A stretch of DNA of 64,000 nucleotides from Gnetum montanum (taxonomy: Eukaryota; Streptophyta; Gnetopsida; Gnetales; Gnetaceae). The stretch covers positions 1,389,295 through 1,453,294 of the forward strand of contig MNCI01010839.1 in assembly GCA_015680685.1 (NCBI GenBank), in the 5' to 3' direction. The notes under the pieces were generated by a model. It had not been told where the DNA came from. It saw only the letters and a list, made by a program, of their open reading frames with translations, and searched no databases. Each line of letters opens with the position of its first letter. The first letter of the stretch is position 1. This document shows, piece by piece, positions 46,511 to 60,060 of the stretch. The position numbers and the translations under genes were made by a program.

Positions 46511-47369
46511 TGATGTCGAATTTTGTATGTATATGGGTTGTGGTTACGGATGTATATGGGCTAGTTAACATGTAACATTGATTTATTCTTTACGATAATT
46601 TATGATATTTTATGATATTGAGATGTGATTTATGATTGATTAGTCATTAATTTTTTGTCATGATATCACGTACATGATATCACAAGCGACACGATATCAC
46701 ATACGCGATATCACAACCTAGACGCGATATCGCGTACACGATATCACAGCCTGTCTCCTCATCTATAAATAAGAGGCAGTTAGATTTGGTAAAGAAGGAG
46801 AGTACTTTTTAGTATTAAGGTAGGGACTTTTTGTTAGTTTTTCCTCTCAACCCTTTCTCCCAGTACATGCCCGCAGTGTGATTATTGTAATTGTACAACA
46901 TCCTTATTCGAGTGTGACATACTTGGACATGCATATGACTGGTAATAAATATTGAGATTACTTCATCATTGTAGCATCCACTTAGCTTAATTATTTAATT
47001 TTTATTGTTATTTATTGCTTTCTTAGTTAATATCTCTCTACCCTTATCTCCTAGTAACGCAGAATGAGTACGACTTCATCACAAGCATTTAAGTGTGACT
47101 ACTTGGTAACCCAATAGCGTACCTAGTTCATGCGCTTGGTAATCCCAGTGGTAGTCATGCATGAGGTCCAAGATGTGTATGGATGATTAAGGAATAGATG
47201 CTCATCGCACTTAGGCTAGTTTAGATTCTCTCTCACCCTCTCTCTCCTAGCTTAGTTGATATTATTTCCCATCATACCCAGGAGTAGCATTAGTGTAGGA
47301 ACACATCATACACCTCACTCTAGACTAAACCATATGTGACAAAGCTAATACTAGTCTAGGTGGGAAGAN
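46511..47369 (+). repeat. Family-B LTR, copy A
   Basis: Aligns in inverted orientation with 61113-60360. Shared segments include six GATATC sites, TATAAATA (46764-46771), GCAGTGTGATTATTGTAATT, TTATTCGAGTGTGACATACT, GCATTTAAGTGTGACTACTT, GCACTTAGGCTAG, and the end TAGACTAAACCATA...TAGTCTAGGTGGGAAGA. Similarity is clear from about 46660; the start at TGATG (46511) is inferred from copy B. An N lies at 47369. No primer-binding site follows, so it may be solo or truncated. Confidence 0.75.
46662..46745. promoter_or_regulatory. Array of six GATATC palindromes upstream of the LTR TATA box
   Basis: GATATC at 46662, 46676, 46693, 46707, 46726 and 46740, that is, spacings of 14, 17, 14, 19 and 14, embedded in CGCGATATCRCGTAC-like palindromes, 19 bp before TATAAATA. 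Copy B keeps three with spacings 19 and 14. Confidence 0.6.
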
Positions 47370-50300
47370 TTCTTGGTGATGCTTTGACTAGTTTATTACA
47401 TGTGGATGTATATTATATATGATGGGATTATCATGGGTTTGATTAGTTTTAGATTTTAAATCCTCATGTATGAGTTATGTACATTTGTACCCTAGGTGTA
47501 TAAATTAGGTTGGAAGAAAATGTTTAGAATGCACAAAAAAAAATTTCTTCATACTATATTTATACTTTATAAAAAATAGTTAAACTAAATATATATCCTT
47601 TGCTCATTTGATATTGGATTCATTGCCTATGCATTTTTTGTAGCTACCATTGTTGTTTCCACTTGTGTGCTTTCGGCTCATGAAATTATTTGATAGCTGG
47701 ATTTGGAATTTTTGCTAGTTCTTATTCTTGGGCTTAAGGTTGGTTGGGTTAGGATGGAGTTTTATCCATGTTATGAATTTTCTATGGTCAATTTGAACTT
47801 CTATGGATTTCTATTGTGATTGATGAGTTTCCTTTCCTCTTTCCTATATTTCTCTTATTGATATTTATGTGTATCCTCATGTGTATATCAGTATGAGATG
47901 AATAGTGATTTGGATGTTTCATATGCTAGTTTAATTGAGCATGTCGTGAGCATACCATGGATTTGAAAGGGTTGCATATATGGAATATTTTGTATACATG
48001 TAGGATTAAGATTGGACATTATGGACCTTATTTAAGGGCTACATGAATCCATTGCAAGGCTTGAAGGATTTTCAAGCTTTACTTCAATGTTTTTGTAATG
48101 TCTTGACTATTTTTGAAATGTTTGGATTATAACCTTATGTAGATCTTAAGTTGATGTTAACTTAGAATTTTGTTATGATGTTTTTTTAGTGAGGAATGAA
48201 ATTTGTAGTTGATGTATGACTAATTCATGATGTTTTCTACATAAGAAATGTATTGGACATGAGTCACAATCCACTCATAGTGTTAACTACAATCTTGATG
48301 CAAGTCATGGCTGTAAGTTTGATAATTTAATGTTCTACTTTCATGTATAAGGAAATTGGTAATGAAGTCACAATCCACCTACAATGAAGGTTGAGACCCC
48401 ACTATGAGTCATATTCTACAAAAATAGGGCAAATTGTAAATCATACTCTAATTATGTTAAAGATAAGATTGTAATCTATAAAAAAGATAAGAAAATAATA
48501 TGTTAAAGTTTTGAATGAGTTATACATGTAAACATCTTAATTTATGTATGAGTATGATATGTGTTCATGGAATCATGTGTTCTTAATATAGATCTATAAA
48601 TATTTAGTGGTGATGATTGTCTTGGATATGGTATATGTATGTGTGACTTATATTTGAAAATTATTGTATGTTTTTTTATTAAAAAACATGTATATGATAT
48701 TTATATGAACTTGATGTAATGTTCCTATCTCATCGCATCCTCACCTCTATTCATATGTATGGTATGTATTATGATTTGATGTATATGCTTGTATGTAGGG
48801 TCATGCAGCATAGGTTGCTTATGACTACTAATTTATGATGTGTTTGTTTGGTATTAATGTGTGTTCATGATACATGTAGCATGAATTATCAATGTATATT
48901 TTGTTTCACTTAAGCGATCTTGATGCGATATATGCTATGTGATGATGCATGTATCACTAGTTTTGTGTGGTTGATCAATTGGTAGAACTAGCATGAGGTG
49001 TGTGGACTAGTTGGCAAGATGAGATACCTTAAAGATTATGTATAGACCTACATTGTGATGCATCATTGAGACTCCTATCTTAGACTTCATAACTTGCTAA
49101 TCAAGCTTACTCTAAAAAGATATTATGTAAAGAAAATTAAAATATAAAAGTAAAGATAAAACATAACTTAAGAAAATTACAAGGTGCCAAAGAAAATACG
49201 ATAGAAAAATTAGTAGACATCCATAAAAATAGGTGCATAAGAGCCAAAAAGAACATTTGAATAGAGAAAACAAATATAAAATGTAATGACAATAGTCCCA
49301 TGCATATGAAACCTATTCCATCCACTAATAATAAATAATGTCCTAATATCCAAGCTAAAAATAATAGTAGTAGGATATCAAAAAAAATAGTGGAATAATT
49401 ATAAAAATATTCAAAATGATAAACGTTAAGAGGCATTGGGTTCTATCATAATAAAAATAGTTACATAAAACCTACATAAAAGATATCTAACACTACAAAA
49501 AAAAATCAATGATAAACTTAGGCCTACATGAAATCCAGAAAAATATAAATCTTCATAGCCAATGAATAGGCAATATAATATATAATATCAAATACCATCT
49601 AGACATAACAACTTAGAAGAATACATATCAATTCAAAACGTAAAATCTAAAAGTAAAATGCATAAGAAAAAAATCCTAAACATCAACTCCTCTTTCTAAC
49701 TTTTTTTTCTCATAACTAATTGAATTACCTAGAAGGCATAAAAATACAAGGAAAATTAGTTTTAAGACTAATTATGGAAAATAAACTACAAATACTCCTT
49801 AGAAATTCATGCACAAGGGTAGTTACATATAAAAAATTAACACCAAAATATACAAATATTCCAAAAATGATATAATTAACAAATGCTATAATTTATCAAA
49901 AAATAATAAAATATTTCAAAATTTCCACCACCATATATAAAACCTAAACAAAATCAAAATTGAATGAATGATACTTGCCAAGAAAGATCACCCACATAAG
50001 TATCTAACTCCTTACCAAAAAAGGAAACTTACATAAACACTGCAAAAATAGATATGATACTTAGTGAGAAAGGAAATCCATATAAGCATTGCTAATCCAA
50101 AGGCCAAATAAAAAAAATTATATACCTATATGAGGAAAAAAACATATCTAAATTCCTTAACAAGATAAACAGATAATCAAAGATACTAAAGATTTTTTTA
50201 AGCTTCTAAAATCCTAAAAATGTAATTAGTTGTTTTTAAGCTTTCAAAAATTTTGTGGTCTTAGAAACTATGTTTTTATCTATTTTTACAATATTTTGGA

Positions 50301-50559
50301 TTCAAAAGATAGGGGTTGGTTTTACAAAAGTTGTTCATATTGATATGTGGCATTTAGAAACAATGTTAGACTTCATCGTAATAAACTAGAACATACAACT
50401 TCTAACATATAAGTTGAATACTTTAAAAATAAGCTTAGAACATACTACTATTAATATAAAAAATTCTTTTTAGAGAAAAAATATTAAATTAAGTATGATT
50501 TTAATGAAAATTTCTAGATTTCTTAATTTTCATTAAAATAGGCCACCATGCAAGGTGGG
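47370..50559. other. AT-rich stretch without recognisable genes
   Basis: Long low-complexity AT-rich sequence. The open frame at 49137-49436 on the minus strand is rich in Phe, Leu and Ile from TTT and AAA codons and looks like chance. Confidence 0.4.
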
Positions 50560-50950
50560 TAAAATAGCCTTGATCTTAATTAATATTATTAGAATGAATT
50601 CCAATTTTAAAGGCTTCTCTAATTTTTTTTATTTACAAATTCATTCATTTAAAAAAGATATTTACTATTATCTATTAACCACTTACAATTTCTAGAGGAT
50701 TTATAATTTTCTATGTGTTCTATAATAGGTGATTTTGAAGATCTATTATATTTTATGTCTTTTAAGTGTTCTTTTAGTCTAATAGAGAAATTTCTACTAC
50801 TTTCACTAATATAACATTTACCACAACTACATGAGATTTTATAAATGCCACTATTATTAAGAATATTATTTTTATCTTTGGGACTATGAACTATCAAGAA
50901 TGTAATCCATTCTCTATATAAGTAATGTCCCCAAATAATGATACTAAGAT
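50560..50950 (-). pseudogene. Penelope-like element (Dryad-like) GIY-YIG endonuclease fragment
   Basis: Minus strand: IVHSPKDKNNILNNS, GIYKISCSCGKCYISESSRN, FSIRLKEHLKDIK and PIIEHI. GIY...CYI-E-S-R...R-EH is the pattern of the GIY-YIG endonuclease at the C-terminus of Penelope-like retroelements, including the Cys pair before CYI that is typical of that group. Downstream, EAFKIGIHSNNIN and DQGY fit the usual C-terminal end. No reverse transcriptase part is readable upstream, so it is a short 3' fragment. Among land plants such elements are known from conifers (Dryads), thought to come from arthropods by horizontal transfer; this supports a conifer source. Confidence 0.72.
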
Positions 50951-51658
50951 CTAAATCATGGATTTAATATCTTATTTCATGAAATTTCAATTGTCTAGAA
51001 GTAGAAGTTACTACCTTACTATCTTATATAAGAACTCCTCCCAAACCTTCTCTTGAAGTTTATGTGTAAACATTAATAGGCTTTGATGAAACTAGAGCAT
51101 CTCATCTTTGACATTATTTCAACAATCTTAGTACTTATCTTGCTAACCTTGATGGAATTTGATTATGTGATGTGAAAAATATTGAAATAGGATTAATATA
51201 ATATAAATTGTAATTATGAGAGTATGAGAGCTTGTAAAAGATGTAGAAACTTGAGAAAGATTATGATATACTATAAGAATTGTGAAGTAAAAAATAATGA
51301 AAGAAAAACTCCTCCTTCAAACCCCTTCAATCCCTTGAGCTTTGGAGTAAACAATAATCAAATGAGAATATAAGATCTACCTTAATGAGGTATGAGGGAA
51401 GACCTCAATTTATAGGTAAAGTTGACTCTAGTTTGCCATTTTAGGCATGTTATGGAATTATTATGCCTTACATTCAAAATTTTTCATTTAAGAAATTTTT
51501 TACATATGTGAGCCAAACCTTGTAATTACATCATGAAAATAAAGGAATATAACATAATAAACAAGAAATATGTATTGAGAGATGTGAATAGCTTCCATCC
51601 ATACTACATATTATTTATACATCCTTTAGGATGGAATGAGTGAGGAGCAATATGAGAA
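50951..51658. other. AT-rich; possible copia 3' LTR
   Basis: Lies just downstream (minus strand) of the copia RNase H. A CCTATAAATTG box on the minus strand near 51415 would fit an LTR promoter, but no second copy is present to confirm. Confidence 0.25.
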
Positions 51659-52925
51659 TTAAATTTCTTTGTTTTCTATTTTTATCTTTCTGATGACAAT
51701 TTCCTTCATGTCTTGCTTGAGATTATTTGTACAAATTGGCTTAGTGAACATTCCAATCAATTGGTATTTGGTTTCCAAGTATAAAGGATTGATTGTGACC
51801 TTCTTGACTTCATCCTTGATGAAATAATACTTTGGGCTAATGTTTTTTGATTTATTATAAAGTACATGCTCCTTTAAAAAATCAATAGTAGGTGTATTAC
51901 TCATGAAAAGAACAATGGATGTATGAATATCAAATCCAATTTATGATAAGAGCTTCTTTAGTCATAAAATGTGTTCTAAACATTTTAGCCATGGATATGA
52001 ATTCAAGTTCACATTGGAATAGACTTACATAAGATTGTTTTCTTGATGTTTATATTCTATTATTTATGTCACCTCCCTAATTACCATTTGAATATGCAAG
52101 AAAATCCCCCATTTCCTTGACAAATTTTAATTCATAATCATAAGTATCTTTAATATACTTAAGAATATGAATGATAAGTAACAAAAAAAAAGCTTTAGGA
52201 TCTTACATGAACCTTGATAAATATGATATAGTAGACTAAACATTAGGTATAATTTGACATAAAAATCTAAGTCAATAATTCCTCTATAATGAGTAGCATC
52301 TACAAGTGGAGTATCATCTTCAGCATTGAACTTCCACTCTTAATAAAGTGGAGTAGAAGCTTTTCTTTCTCCATTTATTCCATAGTAGCATCTACAATTG
52401 GAGTATCATCTTCAGCATTAAGCTTCCACTCTTAAGAAAGTGAAGTAGAAGCTATTTTTTCTCCATTTATTTCATATTTTACCCATATTGTTTTTACCTA
52501 TTTTGATTAATGTATCTTTAAATAAATTTCTTCTTGGTCTACTTGAATTTCCAAGAAGTATATTAAGAAACCCAATTTCTTCATTTCAAACTTATTATAT
52601 TTTGCTTAAATTCATGAACTAGACTTTTAGTAGTTTCACAAAAGATAAGATCATCTACATATGAAGATATCAATGTAATATCTTTTTCTACATGCTTTTA
52701 GTATAGTATATATTCAAAATAATATGATTTGTATCCATCCATCAAGAGATATTTATTCATCCTATAAAGCTAGGCTCTAGGAGCCTATTTTAAACAATAG
52801 AGGGATTTTAAAAGTTTACATAACTTTTCCTCTTCAACTCTCTTTATAAAACCTTTAGGTTCTTCAGTATAAACTTATTTTTCCATGTATCCATTGAGGA
52901 AGGTTGAATTAATGATCATTTGTAA
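51659..52925 (-). pseudogene. pol: Ty1/copia RT-RNase H fragment
   Basis: Minus strand. RT: TFLNGYMEK (about 52900), YTEEPKGFIKRVEEEKLCKL, LKSLYCLK then a stop then APRA, YRMNKYLLMDGYK, and ITLISSYVDDLIF with the YVDD catalytic motif (about 52670). RNase H C-terminus: HVLYNKSKNISPKYYFIKDE and IGMFTKPICTNNLKQD (51659-51850), the conserved SKHI...YHFIRD...DIFTKPL block. The middle (51910-52580) is decayed and holds a duplication of about 90 bp at 52304-52480. Integrase and gag are missing. Confidence 0.85.
52304..52480. repeat. Direct duplication inside the copia fragment
   Basis: GTAGCATCTACAAGTGGAGT and GTAGCATCTACAATTGGAGT start two copies, each continuing through TATCATCTTCAGCATT and TTCTCCATTTATT, about 80-90 bp apart. 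Confidence 0.8.
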
Positions 52926-52981
52926 ATGCTTGTAATTCATATGGTTTAGGGTTTGTAAATGCTTGTAATTCATATGGTTGG
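52923..52981. repeat. Short tandem duplication
   Basis: TGTAAATGCTTGTAATTCAT followed by ATGGTT occurs twice in a row, 32 bp apart. Confidence 0.85.
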
Positions 52982-53483
52982 GCATAGGGTTACTTTGCTC
53001 TTCATCATGGAATCATTGCTAAGGACTTTAGTGCTAGTTTATAGATAACTAAGAACATTTAAGAATAATTATTAGAGCTTAAAACATTTTAATAATTACT
53101 AAATAATAAAGATATTTTATTCTAAGGAAAACTTATAAATTAACAATGTCTTCTTCTCACATGGCTGATTTCCCACCTATGGATGATGTAACTAACAGTG
53201 TGATAGAAATACAAGGAGTAAGGATGACATGCATAACAAGTCAAGATAGTTTGCATACATCCTAATCCTTACCTTTATCTTCATAATTCACCAAGACAAA
53301 TAGATATGATGGAGAAAGCTAGAGGATAATATTATGTTATTACTTAATTGATCAATGTCATTAATGCTAATAGTAGCATTAATAAGATTGGGGTTTGAAG
53401 CAGCAGCCTCAAAATACAAATTAGTCAATGAGATCTTTAGGTATTTTAAGCACATAGAATCCCAATTACACAAGAACTGATTC

Positions 53484-55935
53484 ATGAATGTTAACTATGA
53501 GGCATCTAAAGGGAAGGGGGTTCCCATTCATCTAACATCACAAGTCAAGAAGGAGAATACTGGTTACCAATTGGATAGATCTCAATGTCAAGTTTCTACA
53601 CACCTTAATAAATACGACTTGAACCATCCATGGTTACATTCAATCTTGATAACTAATGAAGGCAATGAAATGATAAAATCCATAATAATGAGAATCTCAA
53701 GGCCAAGATCTCTTAGCATGTAGGCAAGAGAACACTAAAGTGATCACAAGAAGAGAGCAAGCCAACATAACTCTTCTAGTTTTTCATCATCATTGTCAAG
53801 ATCTAACGAGGATGAATGTAGCCAAGATAGGAGATGAAATGGTCATAGGCCAAGTAAAGATTATAGATAAGACTAGCATAGGTATGGTAGAAGGGAACAT
53901 AGATGCTAACAAGAAAATGAGTACCATCATGAAAGAAGGCAAAGCAAGAAACATCAAGGAAGATATGGTTATGATATGGATCATGAGAATTAGGATGATT
54001 ATGATGAACTATTGATTACCATAAGAAGTATGATCAATATCTAGAAGTCCATTCACATCCCTACTAGGTAACAAAGAGATAATAGAATTAAAAAATTAGA
54101 CATGAACAATATCCCAAAGTTTGAGAAAGGCTATAATGCAAATCCAGAACATCATCTATAAGCCATCCATAATGCATGCACCTTGCAAAATATTGCAAAT
54201 TATTGCTAAAATATAAAAAGAATTTCAAGAATAATCATTAAAGAAGCTAAAAGTTGGTGCTATTCCTTGAAACCAGATTTTTCCAAAAGATGAAGTACAA
54301 TGTTTGAATTATTCAATGACCAATATTACATATATTTCATACTATCCAATCTGAGGAAGAAAATTTAAGGATGGAAATAAGGTAACAATAAGTTCTTTTA
54401 TATGGCCTTGGAAGTGTATTATTCTCTCCTCCACATATGCCTATGCTATGGAGTTTTTCAAAGGAAGTAACTATGACACATCATAGATTGACTCCAAAAT
54501 GAGACAAGAGAAACTCTTGGAGTTTATGCCTAAGGGAGACTATCCAAAATGAGAGTTCATTGGATCAAAAGAATGATTGATCAAATGATAAATAAAGAAC
54601 ATGAATTAAAGAAGAGAGAAAGCATAGAGGAGTATCATAGAGACTTCTCAAGTTATAAAAAGAAGGTGCATCTCTATGAACTTAATAAAGGAGAATCATT
54701 TGAGGAAGTAATATAAAAAAAGATCTTGGCCAATCAAAAATTAGTTCTAGAAATATTAGCAAAGTTTGATAAAATGTAAGATTTCATTGATGAAAAATTT
54801 TAAATAGCACTTAAGATTGTGGAGGAAAAATAAAAATAGGAAAGAATCAAGGAGAAAGATAAAAGAAAGGAAAGATATATAGGAAAGGATTATTACTAGC
54901 ATAAGGGGAAAATAACTACAATAGAGAGATTATGACTCTAAATCTAATAATGATGATTATGAAATTTTCTAATATGAACATTCAAAGGGTTTTTTCGTAC
55001 TAATGTTACACTTGCAAGAGTTTGGGTCTTATGTATTAAACTTAAATTTCAATGCTTAGCTAGGAATTAGAGACCTATCCTTGAAAATCTTCAATGAGAA
55101 TGAACATGAAAAGATCGAAAAGAAGAAATTTCCATGTATCACATACAATGACACAAGGTGTAATTGTATGCAATAAATCTAAAAAATAAGAAGTAGAATA
55201 ATTCTGCATGCAAATCATGTGTCAAACTAGCCAACATTCAAAGGGACTTATATGCAATAGCCACAAAATAAAAGGGCTTTCAATGGTTAACATCATATGA
55301 TAACTCCAACTCTATAATATGCATGAAACTAAAAAAAAGGTTCATATAAGTTCTTAGATTAATAAAATGGATGAAATAGAGTAGACCTAACACTAAATCT
55401 CACATGAAAAACTTAAAAAGAAAGAAAAATAGATTGGATATTGTTAAAAATTTCTAAACTGCCTAAATAAAAATCCTTGGAACTAAAAATATTGCCAGAA
55501 TATTTTGAGTATGTATTTCTAAATAATGAAAAATTAGTAATCATAAATACCATACTCATGAAGGAACAAAAGTAGAATTTGTTGAAAGTAGTAAACAAAT
55601 GGCTAACAAACTTTGCCTACTTATATGATAAAATCACTTATATCAATCCATGCATATGCAAGCATAGAATATACACAAACCTTGACATTATGCCCAAGTG
55701 ATAGCCATAGGGATGAATGAATTCTAAATTAAAGCAAGTAGTACAAAAGAAAATGAAGAAGCTCTTGAAGGCTAGATTCATCTATCTTATAGCAAAAAAC
55801 AAGTGGGTGACTACATTCATTGTTATGCTTAAGAAAAGTGAGAAGTCATAGATTTGCTTTGACTTCAAGTTATTGAACATGAAGACTTTCAAGGATAATT
55901 TTTTGCCATTTAATAGGGGTCCTGCAAGTCTTGGA
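53484..55935 (+). pseudogene. Another Ty3/gypsy remnant: gag-like region and RT start
   Basis: Distinct from the Tat elements. The clear part is the beginning of RT at about 55735-55925: KQVVQKKMKKLLKARFIYLI, KNKWVTTFIVMLKKSEKS, stop, ICFDFKLLNMKTFKDNF, matching the VxxEI-KLL-AGFI-PI...WVSP-V-V-KK-GK-R-C-DFR-LN block of Ty3 elements. Upstream, 54530-54850 is a helical, charged gag-like stretch and 53484-54015 has open but unrecognised frames. The element is cut off after the RT start, and stops are frequent. Confidence 0.6.
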
Positions 55936-56259
55936 CCAATAGGATATATCATACAAATCATAACAAAATTCAATTGTATGCTTTGATGACAATGTTGAGT
56001 GGATTGCCAAGAACACTTATGTATATTGTTGTAATTAATAAATATAAAAGATATTATATGATATATGTTACATATAGTGTAGTTATAACCCATCTTGCTA
56101 TGGTATGAGGTTGAGAAAATATTTATAATTTTATGTTTTATAATTTTATGAATTTTATAATTATTAGAAATAAGTAAATAATAATAAAAACACATGCATT
56201 GTAATCCCACTTGGGAACATGGGTAATGCTTGTGTTGTAATCCCTCAAGGAACAAACAT

Positions 56260-57136
56260 ACAAATATAAATAAAATGACTCTTAGTCACAACCTCGATAT
56301 CCTAACATCATGTTGTACAACTGTGGCCTCCTTTGGTAAGGTTGAATCATGACAGCTCATGAAAATGAGAAATGAATAAATATTTTTATGGTTTTAATTT
56401 TTTATGATATTTTTTTGTATTTTAATGTTTAACGAATCAATGGTAAAAAATGAAGAAAAACCATAAGCTTTATTCACCACCCAAGCACTAGACTTCACAT
56501 TGACCAAATGGTTTAGGCTATGTAAGCATGGTAGCACTCTAGTAGAGTCTAGCCACACTTGTAAAAGCAAAAAATCAAAACACATACAAAATAAGAAATG
56601 AATTTACCTACAGAAGGGAGAAAGAGCTCTTTGTAAGAAACTAGATGCCAAAAGCTAAAGAAAAATGCTTGAAACCAAGTTCCTTTCATATGGAGCTCAT
56701 CCCTGGTATTTATAGTTTTCACACCAAAATGGTAGGGGTTCTCTAGCACCCAAGCATCAACAGAGATCCATCAACATAGCCAAATCCTTGAATACACCTA
56801 AGGTGCTAGAGAAGGTAAAGCATCTAAGCTAGGGCACTAAGGGCAATGCATCAGCACCCCTACACTAATGTAAGAGGTGCACTGGTGCAAAGAAGCAAGC
56901 ATATCCTTTCCACCAAAGTTCACCTTCATTCTTCCAAATGAAAACCAAGATACCTAGAAACATGTTAGAGCCTTCTAAGGGTCTTCAAATGAAGTTGGAA
57001 ACTTCTTGAGAAGTTTGAAACATGTTCTTAATCTACAAGTCAACATGGGAGATAAAAACCTTAATAATGTATGTGAAAACCATAAACACTATGTGCATGA
57101 GATACATCCTAAATCTAGAGCTTACAATTGACTTAC
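56260..57136 (-). repeat. Putative 3' LTR, minus strand
   Basis: On the minus strand it begins TGATGAGTCATC after TCATGAGGGTA, like the family-B LTR at 61113, which begins TGATGAGACG after TCATGGGGGTA. A TATAAATA box lies at 56714-56707. The body differs from family B. No partner copy is in the window, so the lower end is uncertain. Confidence 0.5.
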
Positions 57137-57239
57137 AAAATATCATTGGATGACTCATCATACCCTCATGACTAAGTAAAGCTAGTCCCATAGCTTTAAG
57201 GCCCATAATACAAGATTGGTACTAGACACGTTACATGAT

Positions 57240-60060
57240 TAATATGAAGGATTACAACAAATAGATGTAAAAACCATGACTACATTATAATAGAGTACAA
57301 GCCATCTCATCAAGAAGTTCCAGTGGGTGATGGCTAAGGGAAGAATCCCCCTGACATGCTTACTTATTATGAGAAGAATCTGAAGGACCTTGGTGTAGAC
57401 ATATGAAATATCTAGAGTTATTCTTCCAAGTTTATTTTCTTTTCTTGAAGCTATCAATTCTACTTATACATTAGTCCTTGCTCTTGTAGGGCTTCTTGGT
57501 GGCATTTCTCAACATCAGCCTAGAATTTCTCATGACTTCTTTTTACTTGTAAGAGATTATGTTGGGTTTCATCTAGTTCCATTGTCACTCGATGGAGTTA
57601 CTCTACTAGCTCTACACCTAGTCTACTTGGAAAAGTTTGGATCACACAGAGATACCTCCTCTATTTCTCCTACACATCCTCTTTAGTTTCCTTGAGTTTC
57701 CTTTCAATTATAATGATAATTGCTTCATGGTGGAGAATGTACATGTTTTCTAAGATTTTCATTTTCTCCTGTACTATTGGTTTACTTGTGGCCATTTTTA
57801 GAATTTTTGGCATGTAAGGTATCAAATTTTTCCTTTACCTCACACCTCTCATTGATTACTCATTCCTTTAGCAAACCTACAAGTTTATGTTATTTGCATG
57901 CATCAATTTCCTAGGTTTCTTTCTTAATTAAATAAATCTTCCTCAGATCATCAGTTTCCTTGGTAGTCTTATTTGTCAACTCTTGTCATAAGTCTTAGTG
58001 ATCCTTTCCTATGCAAAGGTACTTGTTCTAAAATTAGGCCATGATTTAACTTTCATCCTCTAACCTTTGTAGTTTTTGAGAAAGAGACAATACCCATTTC
58101 TTCTTTTCTTGTCTTATTATTTTCTATTCTTGGGATTGACTTCAACATTCTAATTTGTTGCTCCAAGTCATATTTTATGAATACAACTTTTCACCAACCT
58201 AGGATGCCTAAAATAATTTAGTCTACAAATGCTTAATTGGCACCTTTGAAGTGATTGTGGAGTGTATAAATACTAATGGTGTAAGATATTCCAATTATTC
58301 ATGCAACCATTATATCTTAGCTTAGCTCCTCCACAAATCTTGTAGATAGAATGTCATATTAGCATTAGTGGTTTCTAAATCAACCTATTCCTTGATGAGT
58401 TTATTCTTCACTATACTATCAATTTTCCTCAATACCAACTTGGCACTAGGATGAAATATTTGTTGCCCCTCTACCTAGTAGCTATCTTAGGTTGATTAAT
58501 GGATACCTCAAGGACTTAGCTACATGTTTGATGTTATGAATATTGCAACTTGATTAATGTGAAGGAAAAATACTTTGTGAAGATGCATCAAAATGAGCAA
58601 TGGGTGGATCATTTAACAACAAAGGAGGAAACTAAAAAAGATCCTTCCTTATTACCTTATCATCCACAATGGCTTCTATCATTTACAAGAAATTGCTACA
58701 AAGATCTTATGATCCTTCAATGTGAGTTGTGGGAGCCTACCCCTCAGCTTTGATGTGCATTATAGGCTAAGAACCATCACTAGGAAGATGTTCCTAGCTT
58801 TTCCAGATGTTGAAGTTGGAAGATCATGAAATAGATTTGCTAGAATATTGCACCTACATTCATTGATACACTTAAGGTGTAGTTGGTGCTCTTAATTGGA
58901 ACTAGTTGAGCTAGTCTGAAGGTCAAATATGAGATACCTCTATGAAAGGCATCTCATCCTTTGAGTTAGGTACAACTCCAATGATCTTAAAACATCACCT
59001 TGCAGCAACCATCATCATGTTCTCCCCGTCTTCCATTCCTAATATTATTGGATTTCTTCCCACATGATTAACTATGCTTGCTAGTTCATATAGTTATTGG
59101 ATTAATCCTAGAAAGGCATATACCTTTGTCTTATCTTTGGCCATATCTTTAATTTTCTAGATTAGGCCATTGTAGAGAAAATATGGTTATTGATGGCATA
59201 CTTTTTCCTCATCATAACCATAACCTTAGATCCATGATTAGAGATATCCAATGGTCACTTGGTGGGAATAAAGCTATGAGTGAAGATTTTTCACATACCA
59301 TTTTGAAATAGGGGAAGTTTTGACATTTTTACCTCAACTTTATTCATGTCAAAGACCTCTAGAATAATCCTCAACTTAATCTTGGGTTCAGTCTTTTGGG
59401 TCCATGGCCACCAATTATTCAATGGTTTATTTGGAAATCCAATAGCCCATGAGATTGTCCATGTGGAAATAAGCATAGAAACTCCACAAATGAAGATCAT
59501 GTTACCATCAATAACAAGGTTTTGGTAGAATTCCTCTACCTTGTAGTGATACCATATAAAGGATTAGATGATGTAGTCATAGAAGCTTGTTTTTTGTAGC
59601 AATTTCATGAGCTTAAGATGATTAAGATCAAGGAACTGATGATAGTTTTTCTCTTTATGGATGAATCACTGGCAAATATCATGAGCACCCATATCATCTT
59701 GGATGTTGTCTACATCCTATTCATCATCTTCTTTTAGCTCCTCTAGCACTTGTTTGATTTCCCAATGATGTGAATGTGTTTGACTCAAGGATTAAGTACA
59801 TGACTACCTATCTCCTGATCTACTTCAAGGTGGAGATCTTTCTAGAGAAAGACCTATAGGCTTTGGAATAGGACCTACAAGTTCTAGATTAGGGGATTGA
59901 AGTACTCCCTTGTTTCTTCTTAGGAACTGATGGTTCTCGTAAAGGTTTATAGATAAAGATTTAAGATTGTTTAACCTTAATCCTCCTTGATCTGTAGAGC
60001 TTAGATCATAATCATCCCAACATGATTGCTATGAAATTTGCTAAAAGTAGAGTGAGTTTT
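57240..60060 (-). pseudogene. Plant transposon-protein-like gene with coiled coil (broken)
   Basis: Minus strand. The segment FYQNLVIDGNMIFICGVSML, then TISWAIGFPNKPLNNWW (59530-59290) fits the 'EFY-NL...V-G--V...I---LGLP' pattern of the plant transposon-protein family (Transposase_32 in Pfam, as I recall). An acidic stretch (EVLEELKEDDE-like) lies upstream near 59750. Further on, 57700-57440 encodes a coiled coil (MELDETQHNLLQVKRSHEKF, ADVEKCHQEALQEQG). Many stops. It ends about 100 bp before the putative 3' LTR at 57136. The layout matches the better-kept gene at 61285-63900. Confidence 0.5.

Noticed and set aside
49137-49436. 99-codon hydrophobic frame that could look like a membrane protein
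   Set aside because: It arises from AT-rich sequence (Phe, Leu and Ile codons) on the minus strand; no homolog within the window and no gene context.
53740-54015. Met/Ile-rich frame on + resembling a small protein
   Set aside because: Low-complexity composition and a mirror frame on the other strand; more likely decayed gag spacer of the Ty3 remnant.
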